A stretch of DNA of 64,000 bases from Nymphaea colorata. Lineage: Eukaryota; Streptophyta; Magnoliopsida; Nymphaeales; Nymphaeaceae. A program made the position numbers and the translations under genes. The stretch is taken from positions 5,144,802 through 5,208,801 of the forward strand of contig NC_045145.1 of the NCBI RefSeq assembly GCF_008831285.2. Reading direction: 5' to 3'. The notes under the pieces are model-generated. The model saw only the letters and a list, made by a program, of their open reading frames with translations. It made no database searches and was not told the origin of the DNA. Shown piece by piece: positions 1 through 13,600 of this stretch (its first letter is position 1; every line of letters begins with the position of its first letter).

Positions 1-449
1 GTTTCATCTCAACCAACAGGTGCTCTTTGAGTTGTTAAGAGTGAACGCAATTGGGTTTGGATTGACACCCTTAAACGGAAGTTTTTTTGTCACCCTTCCC
101 CTGAACTAGTTTCATTTAAACGTCCTAGGGTGTTTAGATGAAGATGACACCCTTAAACGCCATTTTCAAGGTGAAAAACTCATTTCACCAATAAGAATGT
201 TTTATTAGGTTTGTGAATAACCCCAACCGACCCCGGATTTTCTATAGAAAACATCATTTTGGTCGATCCCGTTATTAAACCAGAAATGCAGGATCCAACT
301 TTCTAATTGATAATCAAATAAGTTCGACTCGTGAACATTTGTGATCTTATTCAGATATTTTTCTCACTTCCCCGAAAGCGTAAAGCCGGGGACGTCGAAT
401 CGCTTGAAGAGTATCAGGATAGCCTTTTTGATGAAACTTTCGGTTGGCA
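1..449. other. Upstream region of the mTERF gene
   Basis: No coding sequence is supported here. The motif GACACCCTTAAACG occurs twice, near 63 and 146, beside the partly inverted GGGTGTTTAG, which hints at a decayed small repeat. The last 100 bases or so should hold the mTERF promoter and 5' leader, but I see no convincing TATA box. Confidence 0.4.
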
Positions 450-3400
450 ATGGCTGCCACAGACGTCCTACATGCAAGCCACTGGGCCGAAGTCTGGTTC
501 TTCCCTCAGCTATCATCTTCTATCCTCACGAGACGGAGCCCTGCCTTCAATCTCAACCTCAAGCTGCTCCAGCTACCATCATTCACCAACACCCCTCGTT
601 CTCGTGCATCGTCGTCGTTGCTGTGCCGTCGTTACTCCGATTTCGACTCCCCGCTCGAAGCTCGAATCACTGGCGATGACGAATCGGCGGCTCTTCTCAG
701 GAAGCAGAACTCGAGGTCGTTGGCTGTGCTGCTCGACCCGCTTTCGCTTCCAGAAGCCGCAAGAGAAGAAGACCAAGATGGAGGCGGTTCTATCACAAGT
801 ATCAGCAGCAAAGACAGAATTGATGAAGAAGGACTTCGCTTAGCCCTTGGTGGGGACGACGAGTCGAGGGCACCCGTGTTTCCGGGCTCGATTTCCCTGT
901 CCAGACGTCCAACCATCGAAGAGCTTCTGCCCCGACACGGAGGCAAGGAGGAAAAGATGCTGAGGCAGGCCCTGGAGCTCAGGCGGCACGCCGCTCGCGA
1001 GGTCCTCATCGCATCCATGCGAGCTTCCAGGTTCAGCATCACCTACTCTACCAACCTTGTCTCCCATTTGGCGGAATTCGTCGACGGCTTGATTATGGAG
1101 GCTGCTTCCATGAAGATGACACCTCAGTTCTCGCATTCGACCTTCAATTCGCGGGTGAAGGCCTGTATCGAGAAGTGCGGAGTGGTTCCACTCATCAGGT
1201 GATCCTCTATCTTGTTCTATCAACGTTGGCAGCAAACGTAATTCAGAATTTTGTGGTAGGAGGTCGACCAAGCTCTTCCTCATGGACACCTGATTGAAAC
1301 AAAATGGACTGCTTCAACTGATCTCTTGGTGGCCGACATAATGCAGGTGGTTAAAACATAATTCATTGACGTACCCGCAGATCGGGAAGCTAATATGTTT
1401 GTCTGGTGGAGATCTGGAGGGTTTGAGACAGAGGGTTCGGTGGTTAACATATGTTCATGTTAAGGGAAGGAACATCGGGGTGGTACTCACAAGAGCAGAT
1501 TCTGCTTTAAACCGTAGCCTGCATGAATTGAATGATAATGTAGATTATCTGGAAGCGAATGGGGTTAAGAGGGATTGGATGGGATTTGTTATCGGCCGAT
1601 GCCCGCAGATTCTGACGTTGAACATGGACGAGCTTAAAGCCCGAGTTAACTTCTATCTAGATCTTGGAATGGATCAGAAGGACTTTGGCACCATGGTCTT
1701 TGATTATCCTAAGGCGATTGGCTTCTTCAGTTTGGAAGAAATGAATGAAAAGGTAAATGTTCCCATAGGACATGAGGAGATAATTCAGGAAAGTTTCATG
1801 GATCTGATTCATAAAAATTGCATGGCATGGACACCTTCATCCTCTTTGTATTGTGTGTTCATATGAACCAAATGAGATGTGAGAGTTCTAGGCTTTATGC
1901 CAGAAATTTAATAGTTCACAAGGTGGGACTGGAAAGTGATGATCCTAGTTTTGCTCCACTTGGAGATTTAATAAAACTACTTTCTGTTTCAAAAGCCATC
2001 ATCTCATAGGAATGGATAGAATGTCTATTACGTTTTTGATGAGTTTTAGCTAGCTGGTTAATAATTTCAATGCTGTTGTACTTCAGATGGCCCGATCATT
2101 GTTACCTTTAGATATTTCCTCTTTCAAAGTTTTCTTTTTGTTGTACCTGTTTACCTAAATGCAAGTATTTCGTCTACTGGACATGAGCGAGAACCCTAGG
2201 ATGGTGGCCTTAGTGAAACTGTGTTCACTAATATATACCATGGACAAGGATATCTCTGGTTTCACTGTTGTTTTAGAACATAACCGTTGCTATCTTGTAA
2301 CAGTTATTTGATTATGTCCTCTTTTTCTCTCTCTATCTAAGTTCCAACTGCAACTCTTATTTCTAGATGCTTTATTCTACTTACCGGGATGGTTCTGAAA
2401 TGATTATGTTGCCTACTTCATACTCATCACTCTACTATGTATTCTGATTCAACACTGAAATGATCTTTAATCTCAGGTTGGATACCTGAAGGAATTTGGG
2501 CTGGAAACGGAAGAACTTGGAAGATTATTGGCATTCAAACCACAACTGATGGGATGTAGCATTGAAGACAAGTGGAAGCCACTTGTTAAGTACTTCTATT
2601 ACTTGGGGATCAAACGTGATGGCATGAAAAGAATTCTTATGATGAAACCAATGATCTTTTGTGTTGATCTGGAGTCAACAATAGCGCCAAAGGTGCAAGA
2701 TTTAATTTTTCTTGTGCTTAGTCTTTAAAGTTTGGATTTCGTATATTGCTTATGTTTTATTTGGTTTATTAGAGATCTTTTACCCTGTTCAGATAAACAA
2801 CGTATTCAAATGCCATATAACAACTTAACTTTTATATGGTCTTTTGTTAGAGATTCATGGCTTCAGAAAATCTAGTAGGTGAGGAGAAGGGAAATTGTCC
2901 ATATTCCTCTTCTTCTTTGTTTGCTATAGTTTTCTCTTGTTCTTTTCATGTTTCCATTGATCTTGTCAACACATCAAAAAGTATACATAATACAAAAGAT
3001 ACTTTAAGCTTACCAATAGGTGATACATGTTCAAATTGAAGGTACGATTTTTGCGGGACATAGGTGTTGAAGAAGATGCTATAGGTGGTGTTATAGTCAG
3101 ATTCCCAGCGTTGCTGACATATAGCCTTTACAAGAAAATTCGGCCAGCAGTAAGCTCCTTATCCTCCAACTTTCTCTGTGTATACATTGCATTAGTCTCT
3201 CAATTTTGGTATTGCATTTTTCTTGATATTCCCTAAATTATCACCATTGAAATATAGAATGTAAGGCCGCAATTGTGCCAGTTGTGCTAGGTAATCATTC
3301 AGAGTTTGTTGTCTTACTATTGGATGTTATTCTGATTGGTTGACAAGTAGAGTATGGTTGCAAATATAGGGCTGATGCATGACTTCGGGAGGATATTCCC

Positions 3401-4106
3401 TAAATTGTCTCCTGAAGAGACACCTTTATGCTTTTATTCTCTTATTCAAGAGCGTCATTGAGTTTTACCTGGTCTACATTGTCCACAGGTTGTCTTCTTG
3501 ATTACCAAAGCTGGTGTGAGTAGGCAGGAGATTGGAAAAGTGATTGCTGTGGAGCCGCAACTTGTTGGCTGCAGTGTAGCTAATAAACTGGAAGTAAACG
3601 TGAAATATTTTCTGTCTTTAGGTATTCCGCTTAGATTGTTGGGAGAGATGATCATTGATTTCCCCATGCTGCTTAAATATAATCTGGATGTACTTCGTCC
3701 GAAATATCGCTACTTACGGCAAACAATGGTGCGGCCACTGCACGATCTCATTGAGTTCCCAAGGTATATAATAATAATGTGCTTACATGCATGTGCATCT
3801 AATCACAAACATGTATCATGAACATGCCCGTTCTCCTTTTCCTGCATCACTGAGTTTCGCTGAGAACTTACTATGGGCCATTGACATTATGTTCTGTCAT
3901 CCAGGTTCTTTAGCTATTCACTCGAGGGTCGTATAGTTCCCAGGCACAAGATTATGGTGGCAAATCGTATAACTTTCAAGTTGCGCTACATGCTTGCTAG
4001 TACAGATGAGGAATTCGATCGCAGAGTCGAGACTGCATTGGAAAAGCGCAGAAACTTTGAATCTGGGTTGGCTGGGGATGATGGTACAAATAACAAAGCA
4101 AATTAG
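450..4106 (+). CDS. MTERF2: mTERF family protein, mTERF2/EMB2219-like, six exons
   Basis: Predicted exons are 450-1198, 1347-1752, 2477-2692, 3042-3149, 3489-3763 and 3905-4106. They join in frame to give 651 residues, close to the length known for plant mTERF2. All introns are GT-AG. The first intron is only 148 bp, and its acceptor at 1346 restores VPLIR-WLKHN, whereas the later AG at 1380 would break the frame. The body is a run of about 30-residue helical mTERF repeats with leucine/proline motifs such as GRCPQIL, FDYPKAIGF, FKPQLMGCS, VRFPALLTYS and DFPMLLKYN. The C-terminus carries the conserved LIEFPRFFSYSLEGRIVPRH block. mTERF proteins bind nucleic acid in plastids or mitochondria and affect organelle transcription or RNA processing; Arabidopsis EMB2219 is embryo-essential. 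The Ser/Arg-rich N-terminus fits an organelle transit peptide. The start is the ATG at 450 in the context GGCAATGGCTGCC. Family is secure; the mTERF2 assignment rests on remembered similarity along the full length. Confidence 0.85.
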
Positions 4107-6480
4107 CTCATGTTGTTGGAACCATTTGCAGAGCTGACCTGTATAGTGGCAGTGGCATTTCTTTGACAGATAAGTCTACCAGTGGTTGGTAAGTTTCTAT
4201 ATTCTGATGAAATAGGTTAAGCAGTAAATTGCAAAACAGCATCAGGCATGTGGTCTAATGCTAAAGAGAACAAAGAAACAGAACGTGGCGATTCAAGACA
4301 GAAGGATGACTGCCTCATCAACCAAAGGCTGCAATGTCTTTCTGGGAAACCAGAAACAGAAATCATGATGTATAATTGCAGCTTCTTTGTTTTTCTTTTT
4401 TGAGATGGGAACTCTAGGAACTGTAATCCCGACCCTCAATGGAGGAGGGAATTGAGGCCTGGTCCTTGTTCCTTCAGAAGGGGCTTCATTTCTTGAACCC
4501 AGCTATTAAGTAAGAGGACAAGGTGGTCATGCTTCATTCAACCATCTTTAAAATTTCTCAAAGAAAATGGTAGGGAGAGATTTTTCAGAGATGATTTGGT
4601 CTCTCTACTTCTTCCCTGTTGAGGGAAATCCACTGAGCTAATGGGTGTTGCCAGCAATTTTCCTTTATCCAATGTGCCATAATTGCTTGCAAATGTGTCT
4701 CCCTGTCATGGATCATGATGCTTTCTGTCTGATCATCTTTTTCCTTTTGTTTCTTTGATTTTGTATGCATGATTCCTATTGATTACAAGGAGATGGGTAA
4801 AGAATTCGTGTACACAATTACCGAGAAAAGTTGTGTCTATTTATTCTAATTTAAATTGGTTTACGGTGTTGATTTTCAAACATGAATACTCAAAGTGCAT
4901 GTATATTGTGATGTTGTTTTATACAATACCTTTATTTCTTATTATTCATCTGCTTAAAAATTGGATGGCTACCTAATGTTGTCATAAATTAACAGTCATA
5001 GAACAGTTTACTGCAGCTGAGGTTTTCTGAGAAATAATTCATTTTCTTTTGGACAAACGACAGGAATCTTCTTAGTTCATTCTTGAGAGATCCTTTGCAC
5101 CAGAGCTTGACCTGCCTGCCTCTTTCTGCACGCTATCTTCTGGCAATATTTTTTCCTTTTCATCCTTTCGATGAATCAAGTGCTGTGCTGAATTGAATGG
5201 GATTGGATAAACAGAGAAGAGCTACGCTTAAAATGGCATACAAAGAAACTGAAGAATGAATCTTCTGACAGACAAATCTTCTGTGCTTTCAGGAAGCTGG
5301 ATGTCCTTGTTTGACCAGTAGCTCAAGACATCTTGAGTGTGCACAACTTATAGCTCTAGAATGCCAGTTTCCCCGCTTATCTTGTAATATGGATTATTAG
5401 TTTTGTTTTATTTGTTTTGTTTTATTTGTTTAGTACGGTGAACGATAGATGTGACCAGCAGGTAGCGTTTATTCATCAAATAGTCAAATTCAATTTGAAA
5501 TTGGGCCTATCAAAAGGGAACAAGAACCAAAGAAGGATCACGTGCCTCTAAACCTTTAGATTGCTTATGTAACTTCATTAGAAGTATGCATGAGATATAT
5601 TTTGTTAGTGGGCTTATTATTTCCTGGATCAGGGGATCTCTCCACCAACTACCTAGCATGGAATTCTAGTTCGACATGTTTGATGCAGAAGCTTTTTTGT
5701 GGCATAACGCTCACCTACAGAACCTTTGTTCCATCGTGCTTTTCTCGACAAACTGTCATCAAGATTGCTGAGGCACTGCTGCAACTAGTAAAGATGCTCA
5801 CATGGCTGATAGATGACTGTTCGTGGAGCCTGCCAATGGGAATAGGGAGACCCTCCTCTTTTATGCTTCTAAGCTATTCCCTTTCTTGGATCTGTCCCAT
5901 TGCAATGACCCCATCGATGTTTGTAAATAGTAATAGAGCTCCTTTTATGATTGAAATTGCTCTTCATTTACTTTTGTTCAATAATTGAAAATGCAACAGT
6001 GGTTAAAGTTTCAAGTTATGATTAGAACATGATTAACTGATAATTGGAACTGTTAACTGGTTACCAACTTCAACCTGCCCTAGCAACATAACCAAGGTTG
6101 CAAACGTAAATTGCTTCTATTTTAAAAGGTCAAGTCATGTTTATTTTAAACAACAGATATCATGCATCAAAATATGTCTCCTAGGTAGTGTTTGATGGTT
6201 TCAAGAATAGTTATCCACTGATGGTTTCAAAAAAAAAAATTGCATGTAAAGATTTTGAAAATTTTGCCCCTATCTAAATTTTGAAAGAATGAATGGGTGT
6301 TTATGAAAAAATTTCAAAAGTCTTATTCATTTTATTTTTTCACCATGCATGATTTCAGTTTTTAGACAAGTTTAGCTTTTAAAAGTTTTTTTTTTTTTGC
6401 AAGTTTTGTTAAGAGATAGAAAGTCGAGGGATATCCCAACCAACAATTCATGGAACATATAACGCATGTGTATTTCTGTT
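4107..6480. other. mTERF 3' flank and intergenic DNA
   Basis: This stretch holds the presumed 3' UTR of the mTERF gene, a SINE-like remnant at 4385-4540 and otherwise low-complexity, T-rich DNA. A 132-codon open frame at 5590-5988 has no recognisable domain, no good start context and no exon-like boundaries, so I do not call it a gene. Confidence 0.4.
4385..4540 (-). repeat. Possible tRNA-derived SINE remnant
   Basis: Read on the - strand this segment contains a B-box-like GGGTTCAAGAAAT followed by about 110 bases and ends in an A-rich tail (the T-rich run at 4385-4403 on the + strand). The A box is not clear. It resembles the better SINE candidate at 29929-30158 in general layout only. Confidence 0.3.
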
Positions 6481-6481
6481 A

Positions 6482-6757
6482 GTCAGCATCATCAAGCTCA
6501 ACAAAGAAGAGACCCCGAGGGATGTACAATAGCTGTTGGGCTGACAGGTTAGTGAGTGAGCGCTGCTCCTCTTGACCACACACGGTAGCAGCATTAATTC
6601 ACAGATGTACTAGAAGTCCTCCCAAGTCTCTAAGCAGCCTTGAACCCTAGGAGCAGTATGCTCTCGGAAAGGGATGAGGGTTTCGGCCCCTCTTTTAGCA
6701 GCTTCACGCACCAGACAGTCAACAAAGAAGACAACTTTTGAGATGTCTCCCTGAGAC
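6482..6757 (-). pseudogene. Broken 3' exon of an unrecognised gene
   Basis: On the - strand a pyrimidine-rich tract ending in CTTTGTCTCAG (a good splice acceptor) is followed by 46 protein-like codons, starting GDISKVVFFVDCLVREAA and ending LETWEDF, then a TAG. About 20 bases later a different frame opens (INAATVCGQEEQ) and ends PRGLFFVELDDAD and a stop at about 6482. Amino acid usage in both pieces looks protein-like, and the arrangement suggests a last exon broken by a frameshift. An intron between the pieces is an alternative. I do not recognise the family. A Lys-rich open frame at 6796-7104 on the same strand could be adjacent intron or an earlier exon. Confidence 0.35.
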
Positions 6758-6799
6758 AAAGGCAAACTAGTCCTTTAATTGGAACAGTTTTTTCATTAC

Positions 6800-8550
6800 T
6801 TTATAAATTCAGCCTCTTTGTTCATTTTATGTCCAACATGTTCCTTATAGCAATGTGAACTAGTCTTCAATTTTTTTCTTTTTTTTGGTTTTGGTTTGCT
6901 AACACTCCCTTTATATTTTGGTTTTCGTCCAAATCCATCCTTAACAAGGGGCAATAAAAATTCTCCAAACACAACTGAGATGCATAATCCGGCATACAGC
7001 ACTAAGCTGAAGATACTGTTTGTAATAACATAACGAGTGCTGTGAGTTGGATGAGTCGCTTCATTAAACATTTGAAGTTGGAAACAAGCAACAGACCAGC
7101 TCAAATATATTATAAAAGTGAAGCAATAATAACTCTGTTAAAAAGTGGAGCTAATAGCAAAAAAGGCAAGCATATAATGATTAAACCCCATTATACATAT
7201 ACGATGAAAAAGAACAATGTAAATAAAGTTCGTCTTTTGGCAAAAGAAATATTAGAATAATTATTTTTGAAACATATATCATACATGAATTTATGAAATA
7301 TTAGAATAAATTTAGTAAGGAGAAGCCTAATAACTAAAAACAAAATAGATTATAGCTCCAAAATAAGTAAGAGGAAAAACACTGGTAGATGTTCAACTCT
7401 CATGGTTAAGTGCGAGATGTTTGACTTAATGGTATGCTTCCTACCATCATGTGCATCATTCATGTAAGTAGTTGAACTATTGAGCCAGAAGGTACATTTC
7501 AGCAACCATCTAGCCCTTCTTTCACCTTCTTGCTTTCAACTCTGAACGTGGTATCTTGATTGCTTCTCCATAAAACAGAGAGGGCTTTGCTCGTGGCGTG
7601 ACGTTACACTGAAGTAGTGATTTGAACATGCAACTGAGTTTCAGCAGAAAAGGGGATGCTGCTGCAAACAACTTCTTCCCTTCTCCAACTATGCAACAGA
7701 TTCTTGTCCTCCTCTTTTCCATTTGAGCCCACTAAACACCTCCAAACAGGCTGTCTAGATCTCTGTCCCTTAGACATTCAAAGAGGCGGCATCATGGGCA
7801 ATTTGGTTTCTCCATCACCATATTTTCCATATTATAATTTGAAAACATCGGTTGACCAAGTGGTGGAGACACGTGTAGGCAGGTGTGGACAGTTGCCCAC
7901 ACCAGCCTCGTAAGAAGTCTTGTTTTTATATTGGTACTCTAAAAAAATTATCTATTTATGTATAGTGGTGCGCCTTAAAATTTGTAAGTTTTTAATTAGT
8001 GCCCCTCAGCCCAAAATTCCTCACAACACCATTCGATTGACCCAACATCCATCTCTGTTCCATGATTCCTTCTTCTTTTTCATATCTAGCCATGGAACTC
8101 ACGTTTGTCAAACTTTTTTGGCTGAGGGGCACTTTGAGTCACCAGCCCGGGACTACCATGGGCACCACATGTAGCTGATCCTATCTTCACTCTAATTGGA
8201 TTTTGTAAAAGCCGGTATAGGCACTAGCCCACACCAGCCACACTGTAGCTCCGCTACTAGCAGTTTATGAAAACCAGTATGCCTTTTGGGCCGCATATTA
8301 GTTCCAAGGACACATTTTCCAAGTTTCACACATTCCTCCATTTCTTACTGCAATCCACAATTACTAGTCAAAATTCCAGCCTCCTCTCCCCACCCATATT
8401 AGCATGTCCTCATCACTATTTGATGTCATATTTTGAAGATCATTCATTCTCTCATGAACAATATGCCTATAATTGATCAGGCAGGGCCTACTTCCAAACT
8501 GACTCTCCGAACATTGACTCAACTATCCCTTGCTCCACTCCACTTAGTGC
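6800..8550. other. Intergenic repeats, no gene seen
   Basis: The DNA is AT-rich with scattered short open frames that look random. Near 7872-8260 two similar segments containing GCCCACACCAGCC bracket about 350 bases, and the right one ends in TGTAGCTCCGCTACTA, which resembles the ends of hAT-type elements in plants. No coding sequence is supported. Confidence 0.35.
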
Positions 8551-8559
8551 TCTGAGCTA

Positions 8560-9660
8560 GTTCATGTTAACCACCTTGCATATTAGAGATGCTAGGAACA
8601 CGCCATTATGATCTATTAGTCTTTTGAGACCCACCCCTCCTTCCATTGTTGGCTTACATAGGATTGTCCAAGCAGCCAAATGCATTCTTCTCGCTTCGCC
8701 TGGTCCGCCCATGAAAACTTAACCATATTGGAAGCTTCAATATCTGCATGCAAAGTGTAGGCAGAGTGGCCAGATTGTGATAGAATTAGGTCTCCACAAT
8801 GTTCCACCTAGGGGATGTTTGATGATTTGGAATTTTGATTTGAAAATAAAAATTCTATAATCATAATTCCGACTCAAATTGCAATGTAATCAAAATTTTA
8901 GGCTTTAGTTTCCTAATTCTGGAAACAAAATACTTCCTTTGTTTAATAATTCTAATTTCTTAAAACATGAGCATTTTGATTCTAAAATTCTATGATTCGG
9001 GGTATATCAAACGCCCTAATGTGCCTACACAGAAAGGAATGCTCGAAGCACAAGATCGGCAAATTGCTGATCTGCCAGCCCAAAACACCTCTTAAACGAA
9101 TTCCTTTCTCATGCCCAACCCCAAAAGGGATTAATGACTGATTTAGCAACATTCCCCTTCAATCCCATTCCATCACTGGAAGGAAACATTTAACACATCT
9201 CAAGGATCTCAAAGTGGTTTTCCTAAAAGAAAGAACATCATTTGCAAAGGAGGAGGCAAGAGGCATATCATGGTGAGGGAAACGAGCTTATCTTGGGGAG
9301 GCAAGACGCGTATTATGGTGGGAAAAAACATCTCCATGATCAAGATCAAACAAGAACACACTTCATAACCAACCACATTCTCCTTCTCAAGAGGTCCACA
9401 GGACCATTGGAAAAGCTATCAGATCATGAAGCACCCAATTTTTAATTACCACTCTTTGCTCACCACACATGATTCGAGAGAGAACTCTTTGTATCCTCAC
9501 TACCATCACCTTGGATACAACTTTGTATATGGAGTTATGAAGAGCAATTAATTGAAAATCTTGAATCCTTGCACCTTTTGGCAATGAGCATCAAGTTCGT
9601 TAAGCAATATTGACGACCTGACTTGAAACAATAAAAAAACTGTCTTGATAACTTCCTTCT
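8560..9660 (-). mobile_element. Decayed LINE (non-LTR retrotransposon) fragment
   Basis: On the - strand the segment near 9387-9600 reads LPKGARIQDFQLIALHNSIY and then KVVSKVMVVRI, matching the start of plant L1-type reverse transcriptase (usual form PKxxxxxxxxDFRPISLCNxxYKxxSK). Downstream at about 8616-8720 another frame reads HLAAWTILCKPTMEGGVGL, the characteristic end of the LINE ORF2 before the zinc-binding region. Order and strand fit one element, but the distance is far shorter than normal, so the middle of the reverse transcriptase is deleted. Stops and frameshifts are frequent. A 206-bp MITE sits inside it. Confidence 0.75.
8811..9016. mobile_element. MITE inserted in the LINE fragment
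   Basis: The left end GGGGATGTTTGATGATTTGG and the inverted right end (GGGCGTTTGATATACCCCG) form imperfect terminal inverted repeats, and the interior is AT-rich and non-coding. The TIR core (GGG-x-GTTTGAT) resembles Tourist/Harbinger-type MITEs. Only a TA is shared at both flanks, so the target duplication is not decisive. LINE coding similarity resumes on both sides, which supports an insertion. Confidence 0.6.
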
Positions 9661-10640
9661 CTACTGCTGGTAAGCGGCCAGTCTTTCATTTTAATTGTCA
9701 AAGGCATCAAGTTCATGTGTTGTAAAAAGGTCACTGGAGTGAGGGTGATGCCTTTAAGCCTCAACAGCGTACCCTAATTAGATGGAAGCTTCCTGTGCAA
9801 AAAGAGGTCACTGATGTACAAATTGAAGCACAATGAATCTTTAAACATCAAAAGCAAACCTTAAACCTTAATTGGATGGAAGCTTCAACTCTAACAAGAG
9901 GTGGGTCTCCCCGCTCATCCATAACTTCTCACCGCACCTTTCCCCACATACCTTGGTAAAAGAAGCTAGGAAAACAACTTAGGTTAAGTTGGAGACGTCT
10001 TTCAACTACAAAATAAATGTGACCATGTGCGGCAAAAAGTTGCAAAAATAGAATGCTTGAGCGAACCTTTTTCTAAGACTTGAATAACTTTAAGAACCAT
10101 AGAGGCGGGGCCGTGAACAATCTTTCTCTCTTGATTCATATTTTCATTAAATAACTCATTAAAAGGAAAAAATTGTAAAGTTAAAAGCACGTATATGTCT
10201 CACCACTTAGTACCAACGTAACTCATGAACCATGGGGGCAAGAACTCGTTCATTCGGGCAGAGGGATAACCCTCCTGCTCACCCGAAAGATAAAAACACA
10301 GTTCGTAAGTCCTTCAGAATATCGTATGTTAGTTCAAACTTCATAAAACACACACTTGACAATTAACTAGGACGCTTTATTGATATTTTCACAAACAGCG
10401 CGACACAAACCAGATACCTCACATTCAAATAAACAAGGAGCAAAATAAACTTGTTCATATTCATCACAGATTCCCTTCAAAGACAAACAGGATGAAACTT
10501 TTTATAATAAATGTAGGAAAAATGTTAACAGCAGCAAAGGAGAAAAAGATCGTTATTCGTTGAAAACATCCTTGGATCAGGACTCTTACTATGCGACCTA
10601 GTGCGGGATCTGAACTATCGAAGATAATCTCGGCTGTTTT
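9660..10640. other. Intergenic DNA and 3' UTR of the RNA-binding protein gene
   Basis: No gene is visible. The part nearest 10640 should be the 3' UTR of the minus-strand glycine-rich protein. Two similar stretches containing GGATGGAAGCTTC and TTAGATGGAAGCTTC occur near 9783 and 9878. Confidence 0.35.
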
Positions 10641-10649
10641 TGGTGGATG

Positions 10650-13600
10650 TCATGCACTTCGCTTGTCAGCAAAGTCATCGGGCTCATTGTCATCGTCTCT
10701 GTCATTCCCTTCCAATGGCTCACCATCATCATCCTCATCAGAGCTTGCAGGTGAAACATTGTCGCCATCCTCGTCCACATTCTGGCTACCGTAGCTTCCT
10801 CCAGCTGAGCCACCATGGCCCAAACTATCACTTCCACCAAAGCTGCTGCTGCCACTAGCATAATTGTCAGGAGCACCACCACCACCTCCTGCCACACCAA
10901 CCTCACCATAGCTGCCAGCACCACTGCCGCCAGGCCCGCCACTGCCCCCATAACCACCTCCACCATACCCACCACCTCCACCACCGTAGCTACCTCCACC
11001 TCCACCTCCACGATAACCACCGCCACCACCATAGTTACCACCATCTCCACCATAGCCTCCACCTCCATATCCACCACCACCATAGCCACTGCCCCCACGA
11101 CCTCCATAGCCACCCCCACCATAGCCACCCCCACCACGGAATCCTCCCGTCTTTTCCATTGCATAGTTTACACGGATCATCCGCCCATGAAGATCCTGCA
11201 AGAAGTGCAAGAGCAATCAGAATTACCAGAAAGATGGAGACGCATGACAAGGGGAATGGCCATTTAATCTTTAAAGAAAAAAAGAACAAAACAAAAAAAC
11301 CAAAACAAAACGTTGGATAGATGGAAGACGCCAACTTAGGCCACAATAATAGCGAGGCAGCCTACAACCTCTAAGAAATGGTGGAAGGTTCAAACCCATG
11401 AGCGACCACCACTGCTGCATAAGCCACTTGGAGCAGCAGAAGCCACGTGAATACCCGCTAGAGAGGAACAATTTTGCTCAACCCAAAGTTCTGGTCTCCA
11501 CATGTAAAATCAGAAAAACACCAACTCTTCGAACAAGAACAACTACAAAAACTCCATTTAGGATTATATGTACAAAGCCCTCCAAAAACTCCATTTTTCT
11601 TCGGTTTTAGAAGGCCCCAACGATAGGGTCCGGAATGGATGATACAGTTCATTAGGCTCATCACAATCACCCAAAAGCATTTCTTCCATAAAAATAATTA
11701 AAGAAGAAGGATGCAGAAAATGAACCTTCCCATCCATGCTACTGATAGCAGATGCAGCTTCCTCGTTCGATGTAAAGCTTACAAAGCCAAAACCACGAGA
11801 TCTACCAGTTTCTCGATCCAGGATAACCCTAGCTGGAAGCAATAAAATAAAAAAATGAGGAGCTAAAGAAAACCTAAAGTTCAACAGACAAGACCAAAAT
11901 ATCTTTGCCAATCTGAGCTTTTCTGACGGAGGGCCCAAAACCTTTCAAAGATGTTCTGAAGGGCATTGTTAAGAGAACTAAACTTTTTTTACCTAAAGAG
12001 AATCACCACCAAGTGTCAAGGGTGGGGGACACATGCGCAAAATAAAGTCTTGCTCCGACTTAATACAATAAGATGCACAAAAAAAAGGAGCAACCCTCCA
12101 AAGCACAACAACAATCAACGCTCAGAAAAAAGTAAGGACAAAGTTCACAAGAGCTTACATATAGTTGGGCAAAAAGCATACGCCATTTCAGAATGTTCTA
12201 GTGGGATGCTTCTAACAGAGTTATATTTATCAGGAAAGTCTTGGGAAAAATGATGGACCTTTTATCAACTAAAAAGCATGGGTATGTCCTTAGTTCCTTT
12301 AGCAAGGAGTCACTGCAAAATGCTTGATATAAAATGCCTTTCACAGCTTTTAAACATACAATGATAAAGGAAAGAAGGTCCAATCATTAAAAGGCCTATT
12401 ACTCCTTCGCTGCTCCCGTGCCGTTAAAATGGCCAGACAGCTGCATTACGCGTTCCCATTTCAAGATTTTGCCTATTGTAATATTTGATCATTAACGCCA
12501 TGAATCATTGTGATCACAAGTTGAGAGAACTTCTTTCAAGGGTGTTTCGGATGAAATGATAAACAGTAACACTTTTATATCATGACAAACTAGATTGATA
12601 ATCATTTAACAATCTTGTGTTTAAAATTTTTTTTTTGTTGCAATTGTTAATCCGGCAAAAGCACACAAGCATACCCCAAACAAAAATTCATTCCTGGCGG
12701 GCCATAGAGGCACTAAAAAAGTAATTTTACCATGGTGTGAAAAATAGAAAAAGATTAAAACAAAAATGAAATGGAAAATCTGTCATATGGAGAATTGGAG
12801 ATGGCAATATGCCTGCAACAGATGCAGATGCAGGTGCTGCTTGTGAGCAACGGGACTACCCGCATTGATACTATACTCAGTTACACGTAAGATGTAACCC
12901 TCTTCTACAATTAAAAATTTGACAATTTTTTTTGTAAACTTTTACGTGCATGCCTGCACAGATGAGTGTGTGTGTGTGTGTGTGTGTTGGTGTGTGCTCT
13001 TTGGGACTGGTTTTTCCACACCCTTTATTTGGCAGCATTTTTTTAAAAAAATATTTATGCAGATGCGATATGAATGTCAAAAAAGAACATCAAAATCAAC
13101 ATAAAAGTAACATTTCCTGGACATGTAAGATGAGTTTGGAAGCCACATTCAGACCATTAATTTTAAATCTTATAAATATTTTTTTATTTTTAATATATAC
13201 TCATAATGCTATGAATGTAAAGATCACATCCATAACATAGATCATAAAGAAAATGAGCCCCCCCACTCCTCAGGTTCCACTAATCCTGCAGTAGGAAGAA
13301 TGGTTGTGAAGATGAAAAAAAATGGAGAGGAGAGAAAAAAAGCAGGTGAAAGAGAGAGAGAAAGAAAGGAGGGCTCAAAAACAGTCCTAGTCAAACCCAT
13401 TCCTCCTACGTGTTAGTGCCTGTGTATTATATATATATATATATATATATCTTAGGAAATGTTCCCACACCAGCACCCACGTTTTGTTCGGAAATGCTCC
13501 CACACTCATGTGATAACAGAAAATAGAGAAGCATATCCTCTTCCTTCTAAACAGACCCAAATTACCCTTAGGCTAGATTCAATTAGTAAGACAATAGTTC

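Noticed and set aside
1381-1752. mTERF exon 2 starting at the AG at 1380
   Set aside because: That acceptor leaves the exon 1-2 join out of frame. The acceptor at 1346 restores the frame and conserved residues.
5590-5988. 132-codon open frame downstream of mTERF
   Set aside because: No domain, weak start context and no supporting exon signals. Treated as chance.
10598-11267. Long open frames in other phases across the Gly-rich exon
   Set aside because: They arise from the GGY/CCACC repeat. The RRM and splice junctions identify the true frame.
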